Shown here: in pieces, positions 13,258 to 20,657 of the stretch | How positions within the stretch are numbered: the first letter of the stretch is position 1 | Layout: every line of letters begins with the position of its first letter | From: Oscillospiraceae bacterium | GTDB lineage: Bacteria > Bacillota > Clostridia > Oscillospirales > Ruminococcaceae | Reading direction: 5' to 3' | DNA: 21,644 bases | Assembly: GCA_015067125.1 (NCBI GenBank) | Contig: SVNB01000014.1 | Span: 1-21,644, forward strand | Translations under genes and position numbers: made by a program | Notes under the pieces: model-generated | What the model saw: the letters and a program-made list of their open reading frames with translations, nothing else | Database searches by the model: none | What the model was told of the DNA's origin: nothing

Positions 13258-14592
13258 TTAATCTTCGTCTTCTGTTTCTTTCGGAAGAATTCTTGCGTGT
13301 ACTTTTGCGATGTGGTGTTCTTCCACCTGTGTAACGGTAAATTCTACACCCTGGTATTCCACAACCGGGTGCTCGTCTTCGTCCGGAATTCTGCCCAGAA
13401 TATCCATAATAAGTCCGCTTAAAGTATCATAATCCGCGTCCTCGTCAACTTCTATATCAAGCAGTTCTTCGATGTCATCAAGAAGAACCGTACCCTCAAA
13501 ATCAAAGTTATCTTCGTCAATGGCGCTGATTTCTTCTTCCTCATTATCGTATTCGTCCTGAATATTTCCCATAACGGATTCTATAAGGTCTTCCATAGAA
13601 ACCAATCCGGCGGTGCCGCCGTATTCATCAACAACAATGGCAGCCTGGATTTTTTTCTGCTGGAATTCCAAAAATGCCTCGCGGCAGCTGTTGGATTCCG
13701 GAATAAAGTTTACCGGGCGAATAAAATCTTCCACTTTTCTTCCGTCCAGAACGGTATCTCCGATAAGGGTAAGCAGGTCTTTTGCGTAAACAACACCTTT
13801 GATGTTATCAATGGTTTCATCAAAAACCGGCATTCTGGAATATCCGTCGGAAATGGCAAGGTCAACCGCTTCGCTTATAGGGGTGGAAATTTCTATTGCG
13901 GTAAGGTCTTTTCTGTGGGTCATAATTTCGCCGACGCTTCTGTCATCGAATTCAAAGATGTTGTTGATCATCTCTTTTTCGCTTTCTTCGATGGTGCCTT
14001 TTTCATCGGCAACGTCCAGCATCATTCTGATGTTTTCTTCGGTGGCTTCTTCCGGTTCTTCGTGCGGGTTTATTCCAAAAAGACGAAGAACAAGGTTTGT
14101 GGAACCGCTTAAAAGATATACAAAAGGTTTAAACGCTTTATAGCAGAAGGAAAGAATTCCCGCTATGGCATAGGATATTTTTTCCGGATAATGCATTGCT
14201 ATGCGTTTGGGAACAAGTTCTCCCAAAACAAGAGAAACGTAAGAAAGCAAAAGGGTAAGCACAAAAACCGTTGCGCCGTGAACAATATCCGGATCTATCG
14301 GAATAAATTTGGAAAGAAATTCCGCCGCAGGATCCGCATAAACGTCTGCCGCCACCGCAGAGGATAAAAGTCCGGAAAGGGTTATGGCAACCTGAATGGT
14401 TGCAAGAAAATTGTTCGGTTCATCAAGAAGTTTTGCCAGCATTTTTGCTTTTCTGCTGCCGTCTTCCGCATCCCGGCGCAGTTTTGCGTCGTTAAGAGAA
14501 ATAACGGCAATTTCGCTCATAGCGAAAAACGCATTGATAAGTACAAGTACAAAAACCAGAATAATGGCCATAGGACTTCCAGGGTCATCCAT
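13258..14592 (-). CDS. CNNM/CBS/CorC-domain membrane protein (hemolysin C/CorC family)
   Basis: This 444-residue integral membrane protein belongs to the family annotated as hemolysins or CorC-type Mg2+/Co2+ efflux proteins. Residues 1-175 form a CNNM (DUF21) domain with membrane segments near 8-30, 62-82, 105-126 and 138-165, and the conserved GELVPKR (124-130). A CBS pair spans about 215-340 (VGEIMTHRKDL, YSRMPVFDE, VVDEYGGTAGLVSMEDL). A CorC_HlyC domain follows at about 365-438 (FEGTVLLDDIEELL, YDTLSGLIMDILGRIP). The ATG at 14592 has GGAGG ten bases upstream; an in-frame start at 14655 would add 21 residues ahead of it and lacks a ribosome site. Divalent-cation transport is the family inference; haemolytic activity is unlikely. 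The gene is a single-gene unit. Confidence 0.92.
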   Translation of the reverse strand: MDDPGSPMAIILVFVLVLINAFFAMSEIAVISLNDAKLRRDAEDGSRKAKMLAKLLDEPNNFLATIQVAITLSGLLSSAVAADVYADPAAEFLSKFIPIDPDIVHGATVFVLTLLLSYVSLVLGELVPKRIAMHYPEKISYAIAGILSFCYKAFKPFVYLLSGSTNLVLRLFGINPHEEPEEATEENIRMMLDVADEKGTIEESEKEMINNIFEFDDRSVGEIMTHRKDLTAIEISTPISEAVDLAISDGYSRMPVFDETIDNIKGVVYAKDLLTLIGDTVLDGRKVEDFIRPVNFIPESNSCREAFLEFQQKKIQAAIVVDEYGGTAGLVSMEDLIESVMGNIQDEYDNEEEEISAIDEDNFDFEGTVLLDDIEELLDIEVDEDADYDTLSGLIMDILGRIPDEDEHPVVEYQGVEFTVTQVEEHHIAKVHARILPKETEDED

Positions 14593-14638
14593 AAGAATGT
14601 TTCCTCCAATACATATAAAATAATAAACAGTATTTAAT

Positions 14639-14667
14639 ACTATATAATATATCACAATTTATGTCAA
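14639..14667 (-). promoter_or_regulatory. Promoter of the CBS-domain gene
   Basis: On the minus strand, TTGACA (14667-14662) and TATAGT (14644-14639) are 17 bp apart. Predicted transcription starts about 40 bases before the ATG at 14592. Confidence 0.82.
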
Positions 14668-14699
14668 TAGCGCAAATGCGGCTTTTTCTTCATATATTC

Positions 14700-14728
14700 T
14701 TGACCTTGGGGCAAAATCGTGTTATTAT
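14700..14728 (+). promoter_or_regulatory. Promoter of the tRNA-Ser gene
   Basis: TTGACC (14700-14705) and TATTAT (14723-14728) are 17 bp apart and end 26 bases before the mature tRNA 5' end. It is divergent from the CBS-gene promoter, 32 bp away. Confidence 0.8.
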
Positions 14729-14754
14729 ATTCGGGCAAACATAATACGTAATAC

Positions 14755-14845
14755 GGAGATGTATCGAAGTGGTCGTAACGAGAACGACTCGAAATCGTTT
14801 TGTCCTTAGCCGGGCACGTGGGTTCGAATCCCACCATCTCCGCCA
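14755..14845 (+). tRNA. tRNA-Ser, anticodon CGA
   Basis: This is a 91-nt class II tRNA. The acceptor stem GGAGATG (14755-14761) pairs perfectly with CATCTCC (14835-14841), followed by the G discriminator and an encoded CCA. The anticodon arm AACGA-CTCGAAA-TCGTT gives anticodon CGA, reading UCG serine codons. A long variable arm (TGTCC paired with GGGCA) is characteristic of serine tRNAs. The T arm is GTGGG-TTCGAAT-CCCAC. It is a single-gene unit with its own promoter and terminator. Confidence 0.96.
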
Positions 14846-14866
14846 GGGCGGCTTTGTCCGCACGAT

Positions 14867-14899
14867 AAGCCGCAAAGGAAACTTTGCGGCTTTGTTTTT
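14867..14899 (+). terminator. Terminator of tRNA-Ser
   Basis: AAGCCGCAAAG and CTTTGCGGCTT form a perfect 11-bp stem closed by a GAAA tetraloop, followed by TGTTTTT. It starts 22 bases after the tRNA CCA. The ribosome site of the next gene follows directly, so that gene probably depends on readthrough or on a promoter I cannot see. Confidence 0.9.
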
Positions 14900-14912
14900 A
14901 CGAGGTGATAAT

Positions 14913-15416
14913 ATGCCGTATATTCCAAAAGCACACAAAAAATATGATCTTTTGCCAAAAAGCCGGGCCGATAATACCGAAGTTTTTGAGTATGATTCCA
15001 AAATTATATACGAACTTTCCGATCTTCTTGGCGATGAATATGATTTTATCCCGTACGGATACAAAAGTTATCAGGAATACTATGATGAACTTGACAGAAT
15101 CATCTCCTCTGTATCGGATAATCAGCAGGCTGTAAAACTTATTGAACAGCTTAAAACAAGCACCGAAAAATTAAACTGTAAAGAATTCTGGTCTGTTCTA
15201 AAATACATAGGCCCTTCTGATGATCCCGGGTTTGGTCTTACAAACGGAAGAGATTATTACTGGCCGACAACAGAAGAAAATCCTGTTTTTCACGGAATAA
15301 TTGATGACGAGGAATTTACTTGCTATATTTCTTACCCTGTGGATTCTTCACTTTGGCAAATCCTCGAAGACCCGACGGGAATGGCCTTGCAAACTTTATC
15401 AAAATATACCGATTGA
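14913..15416 (+). CDS. Uncharacterised 167-residue protein
   Basis: I do not recognise a named domain. The ATG at 14913 follows GAGGTGATA with good spacing; a longer frame from 14769 runs through the tRNA and is rejected. The protein begins MPYIPKAHKKYDLLP and is acidic and soluble, with no signal peptide or membrane segment. Tyr and aromatic residues are frequent (YGYKSYQEYYDELD). A central region has FWSVLKYIGPSD and GLTNGRDYYWP, then HGIIDDEEFTCYIS, and the end reads DPTGMALQTLSKYTD. Small proteins of this general type occur in gut Clostridia without assigned function, from memory only. It lies directly downstream of the tRNA terminator and is followed by its own terminator. Confidence 0.8.
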   Translation: MPYIPKAHKKYDLLPKSRADNTEVFEYDSKIIYELSDLLGDEYDFIPYGYKSYQEYYDELDRIISSVSDNQQAVKLIEQLKTSTEKLNCKEFWSVLKYIGPSDDPGFGLTNGRDYYWPTTEENPVFHGIIDDEEFTCYISYPVDSSLWQILEDPTGMALQTLSKYTD

Positions 15417-15422
15417 TTTTTT

Positions 15423-15450
15423 GGCACACTTTTGTGTGCCATTTCTTTTT
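15423..15450 (+). terminator. Terminator after the 167-residue protein gene
   Basis: GGCACAC (15423-15429) and GTGTGCC (15434-15440) pair around TTTT, followed by ATTTCTTTTT. It begins six bases after the stop codon. Confidence 0.85.
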
Positions 15451-15513
15451 ACGCACGCCGTAATAATCCCTGCTTTTTCCGGGCATAATATTGCCAAAGA
15501 AAGGAGCGATTTT

Positions 15514-15945
15514 ATGGAAAACGATACAATAAGACTTCTTCGGGAATGTGATGCCGGTGTGGAAATGGGCGTTTCTTCCATTGATGACGTAAAGGATTAC
15601 GTAAAATCCGAAAGCTTTAAAAAACTTCTTACCGACTGCAAAGAGGAGCACGAAAAGCTCGAAAGAGAAATCCGCACCCTGCTCCGTAAATATAATGACG
15701 AAGGCAAAGACCCCAATCCCATGGCAAAGGGTATGTCCTGGGTAAAAACAAATGTTATGCTTGTTATGGAAGAATCCGACGCCACCGTTGCGGACCTTAT
15801 GACGGACGGCTGTAATATGGGCGTAAAATCCCTTAATAAATATCTTAATGAATATAAAGCAGCAGATGAGGTTTCCAAAGATATTGCAAAGCGTCTTATC
15901 AACCTTGAAGAACGCCTTGCCATAGATATACGCAGCTATCTTTAA
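15514..15945 (+). CDS. Uncharacterised helical protein (possible DUF2383/ferritin-like fold)
   Basis: This 143-residue, soluble, strongly charged protein is predicted almost wholly helical. The ATG at 15514 follows AAAGGAGCGATTTT; the open frame continues upstream to 15301 through the previous gene and terminator, which is not credible. Stretches such as TIRLLRECDAGVEMGVSSID, KLLTDCKEEHEKLEREIRTL, and a second half with MSWVKTNVMLVMEESDATVA and ADEVSKDIAKRLINLEERLA fit a four-helix bundle. The spacing recalls the PA2169/DUF2383 group of ferritin-like proteins, but no clear metal-ligand pair (ExxH) stands out, apart from EEH in the second helix. Function is unknown. It forms a single-gene unit ending in a terminator. 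Confidence 0.78.
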   Translation: MENDTIRLLRECDAGVEMGVSSIDDVKDYVKSESFKKLLTDCKEEHEKLEREIRTLLRKYNDEGKDPNPMAKGMSWVKTNVMLVMEESDATVADLMTDGCNMGVKSLNKYLNEYKAADEVSKDIAKRLINLEERLAIDIRSYL

Positions 15946-15977
15946 AAAAAAGCGCCGTTTGTAAGCGGCGCTTTTTT
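15944..15977 (+). terminator. Terminator after the helical protein gene
   Basis: GCGCCG (15952-15957) and CGGCGC (15966-15971), extended by flanking A-T pairs, form a stem with an 8-nt loop. A run of six Ts follows. The A-run on the left makes it partly bidirectional. Confidence 0.88.
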
Positions 15978-16041
15978 CGCTTTATTATCACAAAAACCGG
16001 TCTTTGGAAACATTTGGCCTGTTCCGCTTATCTGTGATGCG

Positions 16042-16050
16042 TGGTATAAT
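16042..16050 (+). promoter_or_regulatory. Extended -10 promoter of the SH3/C39-like gene
   Basis: TGGTATAAT is a perfect -10 with the TGn extension, 29 bases before the ATG. The -35 position (16022-16027) has no good match, which extended -10 promoters tolerate. Confidence 0.6.
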
Positions 16051-16079
16051 CACCCTATCCCAAAAAGCGAGGTGAACCT

Positions 16080-17045
16080 ATGAAAAAGATTTTTTCCATA
16101 ACCCTTTCCGCAGTGCTTGCCGCGGTTATTTCTGCATATACTCCGCCCGTTTACGCCGCAAACGCAGATTCTTTGGCCGGCCGGGTTGCCACCGAAAGCG
16201 GAAATCTTAACGTAAGAAGCTCCGCTTCTCAAAATTCATATATTGCCGCTACCCTTAAAAAAGGGAGCTACGTAACTCTTATATCCAGAACAGGCGACTG
16301 GTGGAAGGTGGAATATTCTGCCGGAAAATACGGCTTTTGCCACAGCGATTATATCTCTGTTGTTTCCGATAACACCGCCCGGGTTGCCACCCAAAGCACC
16401 AATCTTAACGTAAGAAGCGGCGCAGGAAAAAGCTACCCCATCACCGGCACTGTTTCCAGGGGAGAAAACGTTGTGGTTCTTTCTTCCAACGGATACTGGG
16501 CAAGGGTGCTTTATGACGGAATAAAAACCGGCTGTGTAAGCGCCCAATACCTTGCCGCAAACGCTTTGCATTATCCCGCGATATCTCTTAATGTTCCGGA
16601 TATGAAGCAGACCGACAGCCGCTGGGCCTCTGTAAAAATCGGTTCTTCCGGCAAAACCATCGGCCGCATAGGCTGCGTTACCACCGGCATTGCCATGATG
16701 GAATCCTTTCGTTCCAGCACGTATATACGCCCGGATATTATGATGAAAAGCCTTTCTTACGATTCTTACGGAAACGTATATTGGCCCGCAGATTATAAAG
16801 TGAATTACTGGCACGAAAATTATCTTCGCACCATATATAATATTCTTGCAGATGGAAAACCCGTTCTTATCGGCGCAAAAAATTCTTCCGGTTCCCAGCA
16901 CTGGGTGGTAATAACCGGCTATACCGGAGGAAGCGATTTTTCCGCGGATAAATTTACAATAAACGATCCCGGTTCAAAAACAAACACAAATCTTGCCCAG
17001 TTTTTTTCTTCCTTCCCCACTCTGTATAAATTTTTCTGTTACTGA
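16080..17045 (+). CDS. Secreted protein: two SH3 domains plus C39-like peptidase domain
   Basis: This 321-residue exported protein starts with a signal peptide (KK, hydrophobic core, cleavage likely after VYA at 26). Two bacterial SH3 domains follow, at about 33-95 (GNLNVRSSASQNSYIAATLK) and about 100-160 (TNLNVRSGAGKSYPITGTVS). SH3b domains usually bind cell-wall peptides. The C-terminal part, about 170-318, looks like the peptidase_C39-like papain fold, with Cys199 (GRIGCVTTGIAM), His274 (SQHWVVITGY) and Asp296 (TINDPGSK) as a plausible catalytic triad. The ATG follows GAGGTGA. It may cleave peptidoglycan peptides or other extracellular peptides at the wall; the substrate is unknown. It stands as a single gene with its own promoter, not next to a bacteriocin gene. 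Confidence 0.88.
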   Translation: MKKIFSITLSAVLAAVISAYTPPVYAANADSLAGRVATESGNLNVRSSASQNSYIAATLKKGSYVTLISRTGDWWKVEYSAGKYGFCHSDYISVVSDNTARVATQSTNLNVRSGAGKSYPITGTVSRGENVVVLSSNGYWARVLYDGIKTGCVSAQYLAANALHYPAISLNVPDMKQTDSRWASVKIGSSGKTIGRIGCVTTGIAMMESFRSSTYIRPDIMMKSLSYDSYGNVYWPADYKVNYWHENYLRTIYNILADGKPVLIGAKNSSGSQHWVVITGYTGGSDFSADKFTINDPGSKTNTNLAQFFSSFPTLYKFFCY

Positions 17046-17053
17046 AAAAATTG

Positions 17054-17082
17054 TTTGCATAAATCCCTTAATGGAATATAAT
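17054..17082 (+). promoter_or_regulatory. Promoter of the GNAT gene
   Basis: TTTGCA (17054-17059) and TATAAT (17077-17082) are 17 bp apart and end 30 bases before the ATG at 17113. The -10 is perfect and the -35 is weak. No clear terminator separates it from the upstream stop codon at 17045. Confidence 0.6.
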
Positions 17083-17112
17083 ATTTATATAAAATATTCT
17101 TTGGAGGATATT

Positions 17113-17637
17113 ATGTTTATAACAAAGCGCATAGGCGCAAAATCAAAGGATCTTAAAAAAATCGAAAAGCTTTATATCGAAGCTTTTCCGGAAAACGAAC
17201 GCTTTTCTTTTTCAAAAATGATAAAAAACGAAAGCGGAAATTACGAAACTTTCGGCTTTTATAAAGACGAAAACTTCTGCGGTTTCGCAATTCTTTTAAA
17301 CAGCAAAGATATCTCTCATATTCTTTATATTGCCACCCTGCCGGAACTTAGGGGCAGCGGTCTTGGCACAAAGGCTTTGGCCGCTTTGCGAAGAATAAAA
17401 AAAGATATGCGCATAATCGTGGATATCGAACGGGAGCTTCTGGACTGCGAAGAAAACGAACTGCGCAGAAGAAGAAAAAACTTCTATCTGCGCAACGGTT
17501 ATGAAGAAACAGATATCCGTTACCGCTGGCAGGAAGAATCTTACGAAATACTTTCTTCCGGCGGCATTGTTACCAAAGAAGATTTCGGCAATTTCTGGAA
17601 AAATCTTGGCATAAACAAAAACGCAAAAGATGAATGA
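17113..17637 (+). CDS. GNAT-family N-acetyltransferase
   Basis: This 174-residue soluble protein has the GNAT fold. An N-terminal helix pair contains EAFPENERFSF (23-33), then FCGFAILL, then the acetyl-CoA strand and loop LYIATLPELRGSGLGTKAL (71-89) with the R-G-x-G-x-G pyrophosphate motif at 80-85. KNFYLRNGYEET (122-133) closes the fold. The AFPxxER opening is common in GNATs annotated in Firmicutes, and the acceptor is unknown. The ATG at 17113 follows TTGGAGG; the frame extends upstream to 16993 but lacks a ribosome site and overlaps the previous gene. It converges with the LacI-type gene through a shared terminator. Confidence 0.87.
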   Translation: MFITKRIGAKSKDLKKIEKLYIEAFPENERFSFSKMIKNESGNYETFGFYKDENFCGFAILLNSKDISHILYIATLPELRGSGLGTKALAALRRIKKDMRIIVDIERELLDCEENELRRRRKNFYLRNGYEETDIRYRWQEESYEILSSGGIVTKEDFGNFWKNLGINKNAKDE

Positions 17638-17650
17638 GCACGCAAAACAA

Positions 17651-17697
17651 AAAACGAGCACGGTGTATTTTCGCCGTGCTCGTTTTGTTTTTTTATT
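17651..17697. terminator. Bidirectional terminator between GNAT and LacI genes
   Basis: AAAACGAGCACGG (17651-17663) and CCGTGCTCGTTTT (17674-17686) form a perfect 13-bp stem with a 10-nt loop. A-rich sequence lies before it and a long T-run after it, serving both convergent transcripts. Confidence 0.92.
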
Positions 17698-18701
17698 TAA
17701 ATTTTTCTTGTGCTTTCCCTTTCCCTGACGGTAAAAGGCACTGTTTCGTGCAGGGATTTTCCTTTGTTTTCAATGCAGTCCAGCAAAATATCAACGCTGC
17801 GCTGCGCCATAAGTTTTACGGACTGCTCAACGGTGCTCAGTTTCGGCACCAAAAACGATGCCAGACGCAAGCCGTCAAAACCCACTACGGAAACGTCCTG
17901 CGGAACACGCAGTCCGCAATCGCAAAGCGCCCTTATGGCACCTATCGCCATAACGTCCGCCGCCGCAAAAAGCGCGGTAAAATCGCGTTTTTCTTCAATC
18001 AGGCGCTTTGTTGCGTTGTATCCGTCCTGATAAGAAAATCTTACGCCGCAATAATCTTTTTTTGCGTCAAAATTTATTCCGTGTTCCGTGCAGGAATCCA
18101 CGCACCCTTCATATCGCAGTTTTGCGGTATCGGAATTTTCTGTATCGCCGCCCACCATAACCATTTTTCTGTGGCCAAGGCCGATGAGAAAATCCACAGC
18201 GCTTTTTGCCGCAAGTCTGTCATCCGTGGCAACGCTGGAAAGATTTTTGAACGGAAGACCCGAAGCGGAGTTTGATACAAGAACGCAGGGAATTTCTATT
18301 TTTTCAAAATCCGCAATAAAATGTTCGCTGTTTCCGCCAAGAAAAAGTATGCCCAAAGGCTTTTTTTCTCTGCAAAGGGTCACCGCGCGCAAAACCTCGT
18401 TGGAATCCTCATCAATATAATCCACCACAAGCGGATAATCCGTTTCCGCAATGCGGCTTTGTATGGCTTCCACAAGGGAACCGAACATTTCGTTCGAAGT
18501 TCCTTTTACCACCACAAGAATGGAGGTTGCGCGCTGCTGTTTAAGCTGTTTTGCGTTTTCGTTTATCTGAAAACCGCTTTCTTCCACAGCTTTTAAAATA
18601 GAAAGGCGTGCCTTTTCGCTTACGTTCGGGTGGTTGTTAAGCACACGCGAAACGGTTGCGACGCCATATCCGGTCTTTTTTGCAAGATCCTTTATGGTCA
18701 C
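17697..18701 (-). CDS. LacI-family transcriptional regulator
   Basis: This 334-residue repressor follows the LacI pattern. The N-terminal helix-turn-helix is TIKDLAKKTGYGVATVSRVL (2-21), followed by a hinge region (ENAKQLKQQR). The periplasmic-binding-protein-like effector domain includes GILFLGGNSEHF, NLSSVATDDRLAAKSAVDFL, FAAADVMAIGAIRAL and DVSVVGFDGL, all typical. The GTG start at 18701 has GGAGG eight bases upstream. It lies 41 bp downstream of the sugar permease gene on the same strand and is probably its co-transcribed local regulator, responding to the imported sugar or a breakdown product. The operator would lie upstream of the binding-protein gene, outside the window. Confidence 0.94.
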   Translation of the reverse strand: MTIKDLAKKTGYGVATVSRVLNNHPNVSEKARLSILKAVEESGFQINENAKQLKQQRATSILVVVKGTSNEMFGSLVEAIQSRIAETDYPLVVDYIDEDSNEVLRAVTLCREKKPLGILFLGGNSEHFIADFEKIEIPCVLVSNSASGLPFKNLSSVATDDRLAAKSAVDFLIGLGHRKMVMVGGDTENSDTAKLRYEGCVDSCTEHGINFDAKKDYCGVRFSYQDGYNATKRLIEEKRDFTALFAAADVMAIGAIRALCDCGLRVPQDVSVVGFDGLRLASFLVPKLSTVEQSVKLMAQRSVDILLDCIENKGKSLHETVPFTVRERESTRKI

Positions 18702-18742
18702 TGGGCACGCCTCCTTCGTTTATAAAATTTTTAAAAAAGCAA

Positions 18743-19597
18743 TCAGCCTTTTACCGCACCGGCAGCAACACCTTTGATGATGTGCTTCTGGCAGGTAAGA
18801 TAGAATATAATAACAGGAATAATGCTGAGCAGAATAAGCGCCATAGTTGCGCCAAGGTCAACAGTACCATAGCTTCCTTTAAGATACTGAATATGGATCG
18901 GAATGGTTCTGTATTCGGTACGGTCCAGTACAAGGTACGGAAGAAGATAGTCGTTCCAGATCCACATAATTTCCAGAATCGCAACAGAAATCATGGTAGG
19001 TTTCATCATGGGAAGAACCACGCTGAAATAGGTTTTAAGCGGGCTGCAGCCGTCTATTGCCGCTGCTTCTTCTATATCCAGCGGAATGCTCTTTACAAAT
19101 CCGACAAACATAAATACCGCCAGTCCTGCGCCGAATCCAAGATATATTACCGGAATGGTCCAGGGCGTATTAAGTTTAAGGGTATCCGCGGTTTTGGAAA
19201 GGGTGAACATTACCATCTGGAAAGGTACTACCATGGAAAAAACGCATCCGTAATAAACAATGCGGCAGAAAAGGGAATCCACGCGGGAAATATACCATGC
19301 AGCCATGGAAGTAAAAAGAAGAATAAGAAAAGTTCCCAAAAGGGTTATAACAATGCTGTAAACAACGGATTTCCAGAACGGGTATCCGCCAAAGGTCATA
19401 CCGGTGATAAAGTTATCAAATCCGGCAAAGCTTTCTCCGGAAGGAATGGAAAAAGTATCCGTTTTTACAAATGTATTTACTTTAAAGGAGTTGATAAGCA
19501 CCATTGCAACGGGAAATACGTATGCGATGGAAAGCAGGGTAAAGAAAACCGTTGTAAGGGTTTTTGCAAGTCTTTCTTTTTTGAAGGAGTTTTTCAT
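18743..19597 (-). CDS. Carbohydrate ABC transporter permease (MalG/MsmG type)
   Basis: This 284-residue inner-membrane permease has six predicted helices: near 13-35, 78-98, 113-133, 145-168, 203-220 and 252-272. The cytoplasmic EAA loop EEAAAIDGCSPLKTYFSVVL (176-195) contacts the ATPase. The start MKNSFKKERLAKTL with an early helix, and the end KHIIKGVAAGAVKG, are both typical of the MalG-side (CUT1) subunit. It partners with the permease encoded just upstream; start and stop overlap by one base (TAATG), implying coupled translation. The sugar is not determined by sequence. Confidence 0.94.
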   Translation of the reverse strand: MKNSFKKERLAKTLTTVFFTLLSIAYVFPVAMVLINSFKVNTFVKTDTFSIPSGESFAGFDNFITGMTFGGYPFWKSVVYSIVITLLGTFLILLFTSMAAWYISRVDSLFCRIVYYGCVFSMVVPFQMVMFTLSKTADTLKLNTPWTIPVIYLGFGAGLAVFMFVGFVKSIPLDIEEAAAIDGCSPLKTYFSVVLPMMKPTMISVAILEIMWIWNDYLLPYLVLDRTEYRTIPIHIQYLKGSYGTVDLGATMALILLSIIPVIIFYLTCQKHIIKGVAAGAVKG

Positions 19598-20511
19598 TAC
19601 TGCTGTACCTCCTTTTTACGGGTTGCGGTAAGCTGCGCAATAGCCAGCGTTGCAACAAGAATGAAGAACAGAACGGCCTTTGCCTGGGCAACACCGCGGG
19701 AATTGGAGTTCTGTCCATAGAAAGTCTGATAAATGTTAAGAGCAAGCATTTCGGTAGTATGTACGGAAGTGCCGTCCGGGTTGATGGTATAGGGATAACC
19801 GCCGGTAAGGGCAAGGTTCTGGTCGAAAAGTTTAAATCCGTTGGTAAGAGAAAGGAAGGTGCAGATGGTGATGGAAGGCATTACGTTGGGAATGGTTACT
19901 TTGAAAAGGGTCTGCCAGCCGTTTGCGCCGTCTATCTTTGCAGCTTCAAGCATATCTTCCGGAACAGCCTGAAGGCCGGCTATATATATGATCATCATAT
20001 AACCTATCTGCTGCCAGCAGGTAAGAATTATCAGTCCCCAGAAACCCCATGTGGTATCCATAAGAATGGAAGTCTGATAATATCCGAGGAAACCGTCAAA
20101 AATCATGCTCCAAATGTATCCCAGAACGATACCGCCGATAAGGTTCGGCATAAAGAACACGGTTCTGAAAAGGTTTGCACCTTTTATTTTCTGTGTAAGG
20201 GCATAGGCAACCGCAAATGCAAACACGTTGATAAGCACAAGGGAAATAATCGCAAAAGCCGCGGTAAAACCAAAGGAATACATAAAACCTTCATCGGTAA
20301 GGGCCTTTTGATAGTTGCTGATGCCGACCCATTCCCAGTTGCTTGTGGTTTTAAATTTGCAGAAAGAAAGGAAAAGTCCATGAAAGAAGGGCCATACAAA
20401 TCCGATAAGGAAGGCCGCTACCATCGGAAAGATGAAGAAAGGTGCCCAGCGCTGAATCGGTTTACGAATCATATCGCTGTTTACCGCAGTGCTGTCGTGT
20501 TTGATTTTCAT
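19597..20511 (-). CDS. Carbohydrate ABC transporter permease (MalF/MsmF type)
   Basis: This 304-residue permease is the MalF-side partner of the CUT1 importer. The N-terminal helix near 22-48 is followed by the FVGISNY-like motif WVGISNYQKAL (61-71) and helices near 80-105, 115-138, 155-180, 210-230 and 280-296. The EAA loop LEAAKIDGANGWQTLFKVTI (188-207) is intact. The ATG at 20511 follows GGAGTTGAGCAA. The binding-protein gene lies 146 bp upstream on the same strand, and a hairpin terminator separates them, so the permeases are probably expressed at a lower level. The gene ends KKEVQQ and overlaps the next start. Confidence 0.94.
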   Translation of the reverse strand: MKIKHDSTAVNSDMIRKPIQRWAPFFIFPMVAAFLIGFVWPFFHGLFLSFCKFKTTSNWEWVGISNYQKALTDEGFMYSFGFTAAFAIISLVLINVFAFAVAYALTQKIKGANLFRTVFFMPNLIGGIVLGYIWSMIFDGFLGYYQTSILMDTTWGFWGLIILTCWQQIGYMMIIYIAGLQAVPEDMLEAAKIDGANGWQTLFKVTIPNVMPSITICTFLSLTNGFKLFDQNLALTGGYPYTINPDGTSVHTTEMLALNIYQTFYGQNSNSRGVAQAKAVLFFILVATLAIAQLTATRKKEVQQ

Positions 20512-20583
20512 TTGCTCAACTCCTGCCGATTGAAATAAAAAAGGTCACCTTTGGGGCCTCGTGCGGCCCTTTTGGCGATATAG

Positions 20584-20615
20584 CAAAAACGGAGCGAGCG
20601 GAAAGCTCGCTCCGT
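20584..20615 (-). terminator. Hairpin terminator between binding-protein and permease genes
   Basis: ACGGAGCGAGC and GCTCGCTCCGT (20589-20599 and 20605-20615) form a perfect 11-bp stem with a 5-nt loop, followed on the minus strand by TTTTG. It sits 43 bases after the binding-protein stop. A partial terminator here would let the binding protein be made in excess over the membrane subunits. A further GGGCC/GGCCC hairpin with an A/T-run lies at about 20537-20580 in the same gap. Confidence 0.75.
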
Positions 20616-20657
20616 TTGATCAAAGCGAAACTGCTTTGAAGTTTTTTAAAATCAGAA

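Noticed and set aside
14593..14655. Upstream start for the CNNM/CBS protein
   Set aside because: It adds 21 residues across the ribosome site GGAGG and the promoter-proximal leader, without a ribosome site of its own.
14769..14912. N-terminal extension of the 167-residue protein through the tRNA
   Set aside because: The extension is the translation of tRNA-Ser and its terminator; the ATG at 14913 has its own ribosome site.
15301..15513. N-terminal extension of the 143-residue protein
   Set aside because: It overlaps the previous gene and terminator, while AAAGGAG directly precedes the ATG at 15514.
18656..19720. 354-codon plus frame opposite the permease and LacI genes
   Set aside because: Antisense shadow; Lys/His/Asn-rich with no recognisable domain, while the minus strand encodes an intact permease.
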